Shown here piece by piece: positions 1 through 8,369 of a stretch of 31,918 nt of DNA (position 1 is the first letter of the stretch; each line of letters begins with the position of its first letter). This DNA is from Sphacelaria rigidula (lineage: Eukaryota; Phaeophyceae; Sphacelariales): contig CAXNAA020000044.1 of NCBI GenBank assembly GCA_964200075.2, positions 1-31,918 on the forward strand, written 5' to 3'. The notes beneath the pieces were generated by a model, which was not told where the DNA came from, ran no database searches, and saw only the letters and a program-made list of their open reading frames with translations. The position numbers and the translations under genes were made by a program.

Positions 1-30
1 ACCTACAGATATTGACGTATTGTGCGGGAT

Positions 31-170
31 GGGGGGGGGGGGGGGCGTACTCATTTGTTGCTTGCCTTACTCGTTTGACCATTGACCACGCATCCCTTTC
101 GAGACGGAGCAAGAGGGGGGTACTCATGATCTTGCATGCCGTAGTCATATGACCATTGACCTCGCACAGG
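31..170 (+). repeat. Dispersed repeat R1, two partial copies behind a G-run
   Basis: A run of 15 G (31-45) is followed by a unit beginning CGTACTCATTTG and containing GACCATTGACCACGCATCCC and TTCGAGACGGAGCA (46-112). A second G-run and a partial, diverged unit (TACTCATGATCTTGCATGCC, then GACCATTGACCTCGCA) fill 114-170. The same sequence recurs at 3004-3335, 5530-5690 and, on the opposite strand, 31228-31312. The constant position of the G-tract at one edge suggests a mobile-element boundary or tail. No tRNA promoter boxes or coding capacity were seen. Confidence 0.8.
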
Positions 171-323
171 ACATCGAAGGCACTCTCCCTTCTCTTTAAT
201 TTTTCCATGCAATCCGCTACTGGCGTGGGGGCTTGGTGCTTTTCAACCATGTCTCATGACTGGCAACTCACACAGCTTGTGCGCCCATTCAGCAACCCGC
301 AGGTGAAAAAAAACTGTTTTGTT

Positions 324-1623
324 ACACGCACGCGGACCAACTCAAACCATCTCGGTACTGAAAAAATACCAATGTTTTCGTTTCCATCAGAGACTGCTCG
401 ATTTTTTCATATGTTATCATAACTTCGGAGAAGGCCAGACCGCTGCCTATAAGTAGATTTTGAAAGCGCGCTTGCGAAATTCGGCTCACAAGTTCACACG
501 AGAAAAAAAACAATCTCACGTTTCGTCCTAGGATCAAACTCGCCGGGCGTGAAAACTGCGGCGTCACGTCACGCTTAAACAGCTCGAAGAACTCCTGGCG
601 ACCTGTCCCAAGCTCATCGTTCCCGAACCAAGCGTCTGCGCCCCCGGTGAAGTCCTCGATCACGCCGGCAAACGCATTGGAATCGAAATCGCAGAAAGAA
701 GAATCAGAATACCCGGAAGAGCCGGAAGAGCCGGAAGAACGATCGTCGCTGTTGTCGCTGTCGCACCCGCTACTGCTGGACGCCGACGACGGTGATGAAG
801 ATCCTGAGGAGCAAGGCCCCATCGACACGGGCGCCGACGGTGCTGTATCTGGGTGGCGATCGACATTGTCCAAGACTGCAGGTGACATGCTAGCAGTCGC
901 CAGCGCCGCCGATTCCTCTGTGTCTTCTGCTACGGCGGGGGTGGTGACGGCAGGGGAGGGGCCAGTGCTATCACAAGGAGCATCGGGGCGAGTACGACAG
1001 ACTGCTTGTGGTGGTGGACAGTCTAAGGGCGGTATCAGCGAAGGATTATCATCCAGAAGCGGCTCTGTGATAGGGGAAGCGGGAGTAGCCGCCATAGCGG
1101 CAGGGACTGTTGTACCGGAGACGAAGCGAGGCGGGTGGTTTGGCGACGGAGGGGAAATGTCAACCCAGATCGCTTCACCATGTTGCTGCTCAACGCTAAA
1201 TCGGATATTCCTACTGCGCAAAGTCGTTGGATCCGCATCATTCGCATTTTGCTACTGGGTGTCCGGTGCGCACTTTCGATTTTTTTTACCTGCAATTGCC
1301 CCTTCTGCTCCCGTAGAATGCGCCGGTGGTGGCCCGCCATCATCATCGTCGTCATCACGATCACCATAGTTTGTGTTCTGTTCGACACCGGTTATCCCGA
1401 TCACTTCGACGACACCGCCCGCGATCTCTCCATGCTTTGTAGAGATCTGCCTAGACAACCACGTTTTGGGGTCACCGCCGGAATGTCGACTTCGCTTTTC
1501 TGCTGATCCATGAGCGGGAGCTGTTTCGTTTTCCACGTCGGTGGCTCTCGCTGCTTCTATAGTGTTTGCGATAGCGTTACCCGCGCCATGCTCTGTCGTT
1601 TTGTTCAGATCTGAAGCGTGCAA
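324..1623 (-). pseudogene. Candidate disordered, acidic Ser/Pro-rich protein gene with one in-frame stop
   Basis: Two long minus-strand reading frames in the same frame abut here. Positions 1623-1255 give about 122 codons with a run of Asp (YGDRDDDDDDGG). Positions 1221-325 give 299 codons that are rich in Ser, Pro and Ala and then include GVIEDFTGGADAWFGNDELG and a Phe/Leu-rich tail. They are separated only by TAG at 1252-1254. The upstream segment has no ATG: it opens after a TAA near 1651, and CTTCAG just inside it could be a splice acceptor, so a 5' exon may lie upstream. The stop could be a nonsense mutation, or it could be removed by a short intron. A possible donor (AAC then GTGAGA) near 510 could also end the exon early, making the tail intronic. 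I recognise no domain. The composition suggests a disordered regulatory protein. Part of the signal could be low-complexity bias, because the opposite strand is also open over 647-1369. Confidence 0.35.
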
Positions 1624-1739
1624 TGCAGCCGCGGGACGCAGAAGTTAAGCGAGTAAAATTACACCTCGGAACACAATCATTAAGTTCGACTCAGAAGTAG
1701 GAGTGGTCGAACTCTCCTAAGTAGCCATACTCACTGCTT

Positions 1740-2165
1740 GTACACAAATTAGGTACGGATTTTTTTGCTGAGAATGAAAAACCCGGAGAATTAAAATCTT
1801 CGTATTCACACCAAATCTTCGAAATATGATTCCATTTCTTCACTTGTTGGTGGCTATTAACAACTACTACACGCCATAGAAATTTGAATTTCGATAACCG
1901 ATATGTTGAGGTCCTCGGTGAAGAAAACTTTTTGGGGAATCTCGGAGATCTGATCGAATCATCCAAGTTCCCGAAAATTTCTTCTTTACTTAGGACCCCA
2001 ACATGTCGGCTATCAGGATCCAAATTGGTATGGCATGTAGAAGTTGTCAATAGCTACTAGTAGGTGAAGGAGCGGTACTATATTTCAAAGATTTGGTGTT
2101 GATACGAAGATTTCAGTTCTCCGGGTTCTTATCCTAAAAAAAACATCCCCAATTTGTAAAATCCC
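1740..2165. repeat. Long foldback inverted repeat, arms about 210 bases
   Basis: The sequence from about 1741 to 1953 matches the reverse complement of about 1954-2160 almost continuously. Shared blocks include ACCCGGAGAA, AATCTTCGTAT, ACACCAAATCTT, TATGTTGAGGTCCT against CATGTTGGGGTCCT, and a near-palindromic centre GATCTGATCGAATC at 1947-1960. By eye about three quarters of positions match. There is almost no loop, so a transcript would form a long imperfect hairpin. The 119-codon minus-strand ORF across it (1691-2050) is most simply a by-product of the palindrome. It may be a foldback/MITE-like element or an inverted duplication that could yield small RNAs. Confidence 0.85.
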
Positions 2166-2211
2166 ATGTGCCATCGCGGTTTCACTCAGCATTTGTCATA
2201 TTCTGAATGAT

Positions 2212-2416
2212 AGAGAGTTTCGGAAAAATGCTTTTTTTGTCATTTCAGAGTGCAAATATCTCAGGATTAGAGTGCAGAAATAAAAAAGAAACAAAACTCA
2301 TCGAAAAAACGTTAAGGGTATACCACATTTGACGGAGGGGAAAATAATTTCTCGATACACTGATCCTGAGATATTCGCACTCTGAAATGAAAAAAAAGCG
2401 CTTTCCGAAACTCTCT
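2212..2416. repeat. Second inverted repeat, arms about 55 bases
   Basis: The left arm (2212-2267, starting AGAGAGTTTCGGAAA and ending ATATCTCAGGAT) is repeated in inverted orientation at 2363-2416 with only a few mismatches. The spacer is about 95 bases and AT-rich. Weaker symmetry continues a few bases beyond both arm ends. It lies only about 45 bases from the larger foldback. Terminal arms with a short non-coding interior resemble a MITE; no target-site duplication was clear. Confidence 0.85.
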
Positions 2417-2503
2417 AATGTCTCAATCACGACCACAGTATGATCCCACGTTGGAAATAGTGCACCAGTACAACGAGCATTGCCGCTCGTAGGGCACGGT
2501 ATC

Positions 2504-2986
2504 CTAACCTGTGAAGGGTATCGAACGCCGTAGCTTTGGCGAGTCCTGGACCACTACAACATCGGGAGCGATCTGCGGAGGGCCGGCGGCGACAAGCCGT
2601 GCGTACATCTCCTTGGCTGTAACCGTATCTTTGCCCTTGCCACGCATGTCTCCATGTTCCTCTGCTTTCACGTCCCAGCCATCAAGCTTCCGCTCCCCAG
2701 AAAGCCCGGAAAGTTCTTGGGGGGACCATACTCTTGCACGTGGGAATATCTTCTCGTAAGTATTTCGGGCCGGCCGCACGGGGTCGACGCCGCAGGCTGC
2801 TGGTGCAGGGCTACCTAGGTTCGTCGTTCTGCATGATGATGCCGCTCTTCTCGTCACCGCACGATTGATGTCCATTTTTTCTGTTGGCCAACAAACCGCA
2901 GCATGGGGTCGTGCTTTCGGTGACGGGACAGAACAGCGAAGTTGACACAGAAACGACCCCATCTCATGTTCGGCGGAGGTATACAT
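2504..2986 (-). CDS. Hypothetical protein fragment, 160 codons
   Basis: An uninterrupted minus-strand ORF begins at an ATG (2986) and stops at 2504. The C-terminal half looks protein-like, with a balanced charged composition (for example ELSGLSGERKLDGWDVKAEE and KGKDTVTAKEMYARLVAAG), then a short Val run and PKLRRSIPFTG. No signal peptide, membrane segment or known catalytic motif is visible and I do not recognise a family. The ATG sits directly against the G-rich edge of the neighbouring R1 repeat at 2987, so the natural 5' end may have been cut off or replaced. It may be a fragment of a repeated gene or of a transposon. Confidence 0.35.
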   Translation of the reverse strand: MYTSAEHEMGSFLCQLRCSVPSPKARPHAAVCWPTEKMDINRAVTRRAASSCRTTNLGSPAPAACGVDPVRPARNTYEKIFPRARVWSPQELSGLSGERKLDGWDVKAEEHGDMRGKGKDTVTAKEMYARLVAAGPPQIAPDVVVVQDSPKLRRSIPFTG

Positions 2987-3335
2987 GCGGGGGGGGGTGG
3001 GGGCATACTCATTTGTTGCTTGCCTTATTCATAGTCGTTTGACCATTGACCACGCATCTCTTTCGAGACGGAGCACCATTCCTACTCCTGATGGAGACAC
3101 CAACATTCAGGCGCTCATTACGTTTATTCCATAGCTCATGACGTTTATTCCATACATTGTACAAAAACCTTTCACGTATGGGGAGGGGGGGGAGGAGGGT
3201 ATACTCATTTGTTTCTTGCCTTATTAATAGTTGTTTGACCATTGACCACGCACCTTTCGAGACGGAGCACCGTTCCTACTCCTAATGGAGACACCTCCAA
3301 CATTTAGGCGCTCATTACGTATGCAAAGTATGCAT
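2987..3335 (+). repeat. Dispersed repeat R1, tandem pair, 196-base period
   Basis: Two R1 units lie head to tail. The first starts after a G-rich tract at about 3004 (CATACTCATTTGTTGCTTGC). The second starts at 3200 after another G-rich tract (TATACTCATTTGTTTCTTGC), a period of 196 bases. Both contain GACCATTGACCACGCA, CGAGACGGAGCACC, GGAGACACC and GGCGCTCATTACGT. The repeated G-tract shows the tract belongs to the unit. The pair could have arisen by unequal exchange or by insertion of one copy at the end of another. Confidence 0.85.
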
Positions 3336-4228
3336 GCGGGGGAAATGAAATGTTAATGTTGAGCACAATAAACTCCGTACATGGCAGCAGCACCAACTAC
3401 AGTGGACCACGAATTTGATCTACACAGGGTTTACAGATTGGACGGAAACCGGGGTCACCTTTCGTTGAGATGTCAAAATGACCTCTGAGCTACTCACTCG
3501 GCGCTGAGTGCGTGGCTCAGTGGTAAATGTGGCATCTTCAAAGGGAACACGCCTCCGAGAGTCAACAAACGAGGGTCTGCACAGCGGGGGAAATCGGCTA
3601 CAGCTCTTGCTTAGTCGGCGTGCTACCTCGTCGGCATATTTTTCTTCAGTTTATTCTGCTACAGCACAGCAAGCGCCAATGCTTTATGGCGGATTTTTTG
3701 TCATAACTGGTTCGTTGTGCCTTCACGATGAAACAGACCATGCCATTATTGTTATCTCGTTCGTGGATGAACACTAATCTAATAACAGGCTTCTTCACGA
3801 ATTTCTGCGTCTTCTGCTGTGCTTTCAGACGGCAGTTCAACGGCGTCGTTCCTATTCGTTGAATGTCTGCTTGTGTACCACACGTACATCACTGAACTAG
3901 ACGATCGCTTGGATGCAAATAGTTGACACTCAACGACATGCCAGGCGGGTCAGGATTTCTTCCTCAAGACCGGATGAACAATACCCGGAGATCGATCTGG
4001 CACCATTGCGTCTCTGTGCAGTAATTAGTCTCAGATCACAGCTGAAGAAAACAACTGAAATCATTGGCGGCAACTGAATGTAGCTGGAGGATGTCGTTGT
4101 TTGTCGTATCATAAACAGTGAGGTTTTTCACATAATAGCCGGCGTCGTTTACATGTAATTCTTCATTTGCCCATGATCTCTAACCGGCTCAACGATGATT
4201 ATGGGCGTTCATCCTTCTTACTTTCTGT
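3336..4228. other. No gene seen
   Basis: Only short ORFs without protein-like composition occur. A tRNA A-box-like string (TGGCTCAGTGGT) occurs at about 3512-3523, but no B box follows at tRNA spacing, so no tRNA is called. Confidence 0.5.
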
Positions 4229-4312
4229 CCTGTCTACCTTAGGCACGTCTATCATGTGGATAATGACCACTCCGGAGTTCCTCGGGGATTGGTTCACATG
4301 CGATAATCAATC
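4229..4312 (+). repeat. Dispersed repeat R3, copy 1
   Basis: This copy contains CACGTCTATCATGTGGATAATGACCACT and CTCGGGGATTGGTTCACATG. Related copies are at 4605-4706 and 13340-13447, all in the same orientation, sharing ACGTCTATCATGTGGATAAT or a close variant and a (C)GGGGATTAGGTGATATGCGA-like end. It is non-coding in all three copies. Confidence 0.65.
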
Positions 4313-4344
4313 TGTTCCCACGGGTTATCTTGTCTCCGTTAGGC

Positions 4345-4412
4345 TATGAGTGCATGTGCTTTTGCGCAAGATCTTTCTCGTCTGAAGCACGTTGCAGAGA
4401 GAGGCCGGCCAT
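4345..4412 (+). repeat. Dispersed repeat R4, copy 1
   Basis: The segment TGCTTTTGCGCAAGATC...GAAGCACGTTGCAGAGAG ending in GGCCGGCC resembles 9952-10012 (GTTTTTGCGCGATACC...GAAGCCATGTTGCAGAGGCCGGCC). In both places a simple T-rich repeat follows, so R4 may be one end of a larger non-autonomous element whose T-rich tail varies. Confidence 0.5.
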
Positions 4413-4436
4413 TTCTAGTCTTTATTTAGTCTCCAT

Positions 4437-4499
4437 GTTGTTTGTTTGTTTGTTTGTTTTTGGAATGAATGTGGTTTTGTATGTTGTTGTTGTTGTTGC

Positions 4500-4537
<38 letters not shown>

Positions 4538-4545
4538 TTGTTGTT
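4437..4545 (+). repeat. (GTTT)n and (TTG)n microsatellites
   Basis: A TTTG tetranucleotide tract at about 4437-4460 is followed by an almost pure TTG trinucleotide tract at about 4482-4534. The runs of Leu or Val in ORFs here come from the tract and are not evidence of a protein. Confidence 0.95.
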
Positions 4546-4604
4546 TTTTCAGTCCCTTCTGTTTGTTTGTTCTACTTTGCTTTTTTCTTCAAAAGCTTTC
4601 TTGA

Positions 4605-4706
4605 GCGAATGTTTCCGTTTTGTTCACCGTGGGTACGTACGTCCAACTTGTGAATAATGACCACTCACGACCGGATCCCTCGGGGATCAGTGAATGTACG
4701 AAAATC
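4605..4706 (+). repeat. Dispersed repeat R3, copy 2
   Basis: GCGAATGTTTCCGTTTTGTT is followed by GGGTACGTACGTCC, GAATAATGACCACTCACGA and CCCTCGGGGATCAGTGAATG. It aligns with 13340-13447, including the shared upstream GTGTTTCCGTTTT-like string, and more weakly with 4229-4312. Confidence 0.6.
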
Positions 4707-5529
4707 TATCGATCATCAAGCAACCAAACCAAACCACCCGCTTCAAACGGGGTGATATCGAAAAATGTTTTCGTGATATTGAGAGTAGATGATACGGTTG
4801 AGAGTAAAAAGCGATCAAATAGCGAATAAATCATTTCAGATCCGAAATGCCCCTCCACGAGACCCGATATGTTTTCTGTAGTAGCTTGCCACCAAGGCCC
4901 TTGATATCCCTGAGTAGGATATCGACGTGTAGCTGTAAGCACACGCCAGTGATACGAGGCAAAAACAAACCAGACGGGATGAAGAACTGGCCAGAGCGAA
5001 TGATAGAAGCCACTCCCAATCAGCCTTCTACTCTAAATATCACGAACACGTTGTTATCTCGAGCTGTTCCTGATTGGAGCGTGATCAGATATAGTGTTTC
5101 ACTTATCTATCTACTGTCCAGTTCAAATATGGCCGCGCGTCTTGTTTTTTGTGTTGCATGTTTAGTCGATCACGTATTTTTTCAAAGGTCGGACAAATCA
5201 GCGCTGATTCGAATCACAAAATTTTGCGATTCGTGATGCCTGATCGTTCGAAAGAGGGAGAAAAGTTGACCGCGAGTCTAAGAAGCTTCTACTCAAATTT
5301 TGCGCTATTCTAGTGCCGGCGATGCCCGCACCTGGGGTGAAACGCTCAAAAACAAAGCCCGAGGATTGATTCGTAGAATACGAATCAATTACGCTCAAAG
5401 CAATCAATTTTCAAGACGAATCAGTAGTCGTCCAACCCTAGTATTTTTTGCCGTACCGATTAGGGTGAATCCGTCGAATCGAGTCGCCCGCGTATTGTCC
5501 GTGCGATATCTGCCGATACGGAGCGGGGA
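4707..5529. other. No gene seen; several small dyads
   Basis: Short ORFs only. An imperfect hairpin at about 4752-4780 (GATATCGAAAA / TTTTCGTGATAT) is present. An inverted echo of TCTACTCTAAATATCACGAA (about 5028-5047) occurs on the minus strand near 4770-4795. GATTCG and CGAATC motifs recur at 5205-5240 and 5365-5420. Confidence 0.5.
5365..5389. repeat. Perfect 11-base hairpin
   Basis: ATTGATTCGTA, then GAA, then TACGAATCAAT: perfect 11-base arms with a 3-base loop. It sits among other GATTCG motifs. No T-run follows and no gene ends here, so a terminator role is not supported. Confidence 0.85.
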
Positions 5530-5690
5530 CGTACTCGTCTGTTGCTTGCCATAGTCGTTTGACCACTGACCACGCACCCCTTTCGAGACAGAGCACCGTT
5601 CCTACTGCTAACACAGACACCTCCAATATTCAGGCGCTCATGACGTTTTTTCCGTACACATCACAAGAGCCCTTCACATATCTTGTTATC
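5530..5690 (+). repeat. Dispersed repeat R1, copy
   Basis: A short G-rich stretch (GGAGCGGGGAC) precedes GTACTCGTCTGTTGCTTGCC, then GACCACTGACCACGCACCCC, TTCGAGACAGAGCACCGTTC, GACACCTCCAATATTCAGGC and GCTCATGACGTTTTTTCCGT. It continues into CCCTTCACATAT, matching the inter-unit part of the tandem copies at about 3150-3178. This is the most complete single unit. Confidence 0.8.
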
Positions 5691-6039
5691 TTCCGGACTG
5701 TCTGTGGCCACCATCTATCTCCCAGTATAGCTATCGCTTTCTTGCGACTGTGTAATGTATCAAACGATTTCATGCTGCCGCCTTCGTGTATTCCCCGCAT
5801 TTTCTCCCCCAACACGCCTCGTTCCTTCTTGTAAAGTTTACATTCTGCCACTGTATGAGCTCTACTCTCTGTTGCTTTGCCTCAGGGGTAATTGCTTGCA
5901 TCTACTTCCTCCTCCACTTGACTACCGGTAAACATTTTCCTTCTTTCTGGCAGGTCCAGGTCCCCTACCCGAAATCGCAGTTTCGTTTCCATTGGGCCAT
6001 GCTGATACATTCTCAGCCCTATCCCCTCTCTCAACCCCC

Positions 6040-6074
<35 letters not shown>

Positions 6075-6815
6075 TCAGGTGCTCTTCCTCGTCTACTTTC
6101 CGTCTAGCGCATATTTCCCCCCCTATTTCCATCATGTCCATTAAGTTTGTCCTGTCCCCGCCACGTTGACCTTCAGACATCATCTCGTCTTGGTTTCCTC
6201 CAATGTCCTTCCGTACGTTTTCGACTTAGGTACCCCACCCGCACGGGGGGGGGGGGGAGGGGGGGTCGCGTCACACCAGTTTTGTTACGTTTCGGTACAA
6301 TTATGCTTCGTTTCGGTAAAACTACGGCCCGTTTCAATATTTTATCACACGTGCGCGCAGCAGCTCATACTTGACCCGGCGGACTCATGCGTGTCTTCTC
6401 TAGGCTTCTCCTCCGTGTAGCCCCAGGTTCTCCAACAAATATTTGTAGATATGTCCGTCATGTACGGCTTATGTGGAGAAGGTGGGAATACGCGCCAAAT
6501 TCACGCAGCCAACGTCGAAAACAGACGACAGCGTATCATTCACGGGTGAAAGGCGCAGTAATACGCGCAGTCTATGCGACTTGTAGACGAAAAGTGCACG
6601 AGTGGTGCGCCCCGTTGCATGAAAGCACATGAGCAGAGATTATGCTTTCTGGCTACAGTGTTGTTTTCCGTTAAAATCAATTCCAACTTCACTAATGCAT
6701 GAAAACTATCCACAGGTCGGTCAGGTCAGCTCTCTGTAGCTCGAGCTAGCTCTGTTTTAGCGTAGCTACCTAGTGAACTGTGAGAGCTACATGAGCTACG
6801 AATAGTTTCTACTGG
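5691..6815. other. No gene seen; microsatellite and G-tract
   Basis: Contains an (AT)n tract at 6042-6072 and a G-rich run at about 6246-6268. The G-run is not followed by R1 sequence. ORFs of 60-127 codons here are interrupted by simple repeats and have no recognisable domain. Confidence 0.5.
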
Positions 6816-7325
6816 GTGAGCTACGACAGCTGTATGGGCTACATATGTTTGCCCTACGTGAGCTACCAACGCGTAGCTCATCAGCTCATATTTTTCCTGG
6901 GTGAGCTATGGGAGCTGTATGAGCTACACACGTTTGCCCTTCGTGAGCTACCAACCCATAGCTCATCAGCTCATATTCGTCCTCGGTGAGCTATGGGAGC
7001 TGTATGAGCTACACGCGTTTGTCATAGGTGAGCTACCAACCCGTAGCTCATCAGCTCATATTCGTCCTCGGTGAGCTATGAGAGCTGCATGAGCTACGCA
7101 TGTTTGCCCTGGAAGAGCTACCAACCCGTAGCTCATCAGCTCAGATTCTCTCTGGGTGAGCTATGAGAGCTGCATGAACTACGCATGTTTGCCCTGGAAG
7201 AGCTACCAACTCGTAGCTCGTCAGCTCATATTTTGTTTTGGGTGAGCTATCAGACGTAGCTCACATGCACATGTTTGACTACAAGTGAGCTACGACCCGG
7301 AGATGAGCTAGCTCATGAGCTGTCT
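6816..7325 (+). repeat. AGCT-rich minisatellite, 85-base unit, about six copies
   Basis: Units start with GTGAGCTA at 6816, 6901, 6986, 7071 and 7156. The first four are exactly 85 bases and the fifth is 86. A degenerate sixth runs from 7242 to about 7325, and a degraded unit probably precedes 6816. Each unit carries several GAGCTAC/GTAGCTC words in both orientations (for example GAGCTACCAACCCGTAGCTC), so each can fold on itself. The middle units are most alike and the edge units most diverged, as expected for unequal exchange. No gene overlaps it. Confidence 0.95.
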
Positions 7326-8033
7326 GTCGTGTGAAACTATTCGAATTTTTCATGACTGCGCTCTTGTGCATTTTTCGCATCTCAAAGTGGTACCTGAAGG
7401 TCGTCAATTGTAATGGAAGTACGCTGAAGCCAGTTTTCAGTACGCATTAATGCACAGGGCAGAGTACATATTTTCCACAATACACGTGGAACTAGGCGGA
7501 GCATGCAATGGTGCGGCTCCTAGTAAAGAAATCGATCTGATTTAGGAACTGACGCTGGAAAGAGTTTCAGCAGGATACAGGATACGGTGCGTAACGTGGA
7601 GAATATTGGGATGGTCGGCAGAGATACAACAATGCAACGACTCGAAGTTATTGATACATTTGCCGCAGAGGTGAATACATGCCAGCACTTGCGACTTTTG
7701 GACCAGCTTATTACAATATACAATGCATTCATTTGGCACTGCAAACTCTGTCTCTCAGCATGGCACACTGTCTCACAAAATGAAACGAAGGCATGAACAA
7801 AAATCGTACGTTCTTGAAATCGTAGAATCTTTCTTCACGATAAGTTCCACTGAGCATGATCGACAATCCAAAAAACGTCGGAACAGAACAAACAAATGCA
7901 CGCAAAATATGAAGGCGAAACAAACACACACACAAAAGGAGGGCAGACAATGCTTGAGCTCGGTCACGCATAGGGGACCTACAACGTCCGTACGCCATGC
8001 CTCCTGGGAAAGAGTGGAGCTCGCCATGCTGAG
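7326..8033. other. No gene seen
   Basis: Short ORFs on both strands (for example around 7520-7768 minus and 7723-8082 plus) overlap one another and show no protein family signature. Confidence 0.5.
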
Positions 8034-8079
8034 GTGGTTTTGCGAAAGTGTCAAGCAGTGGGGCATGGCGCCATCAGAC

Positions 8080-8345
8080 TGAAGAAGACAAAAACACAGG
8101 GCCGACCCACGTTCGTTGCGGCGGGATATCGTGTCTTCCGCTGCGTTACGAAAGGGGGAAAGGGAAGGGCTGGACAACACGGGGTCGGGTTGGCGGTCAA
8201 GGAGTCGACCATCAATACGGCGACGCGGACTCAGGCACTAATCAGCGAACGCCTCATGTCGACGACTTTCAACCTCGCAGGCTAATCGAATACTACTGCG
8301 TTTGTAGTCGCGCACGCCCCTACAGGTGCATTGAAGTCAAGACAA
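8080..8345 (+). pseudogene. LINE-A endonuclease-domain fragment
   Basis: In one frame the sequence reads GQHGVGLAVKEST, then ISERLMSTTFNLAG, a stop codon (8283-8285), then TTAFVVAHAPTG. From memory this resembles the middle of the apurinic-endonuclease-like domain of brown algal and other LINE proteins (GVG followed by a strand ending R(L/I), then a YAP-like motif). That domain nicks target DNA for target-primed reverse transcription. Only the middle of the domain remains; the N-terminal catalytic Asn/Glu region and the C-terminal SDH-type region are not visible. Confidence 0.65.
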
Positions 8346-8369
8346 GACAGATATATTATTTTGTTACGG

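Noticed and set aside
647-1369. Plus-strand 240-codon ORF opposite the candidate gene
   Set aside because: It mirrors the low-complexity minus-strand sequence. The minus frame is longer and its two halves share one frame.
1691-2050. 119-codon minus-strand ORF as a gene
   Set aside because: It lies inside the long foldback, and the palindrome explains the conservation between arms.
3512-3523. tRNA A-box-like TGGCTCAGTGGT
   Set aside because: No B box or pairing acceptor stem at tRNA spacing.
4330-4657. ORFs of poly-Leu or poly-Val looking like membrane proteins
   Set aside because: They are translations of the TTG microsatellite.
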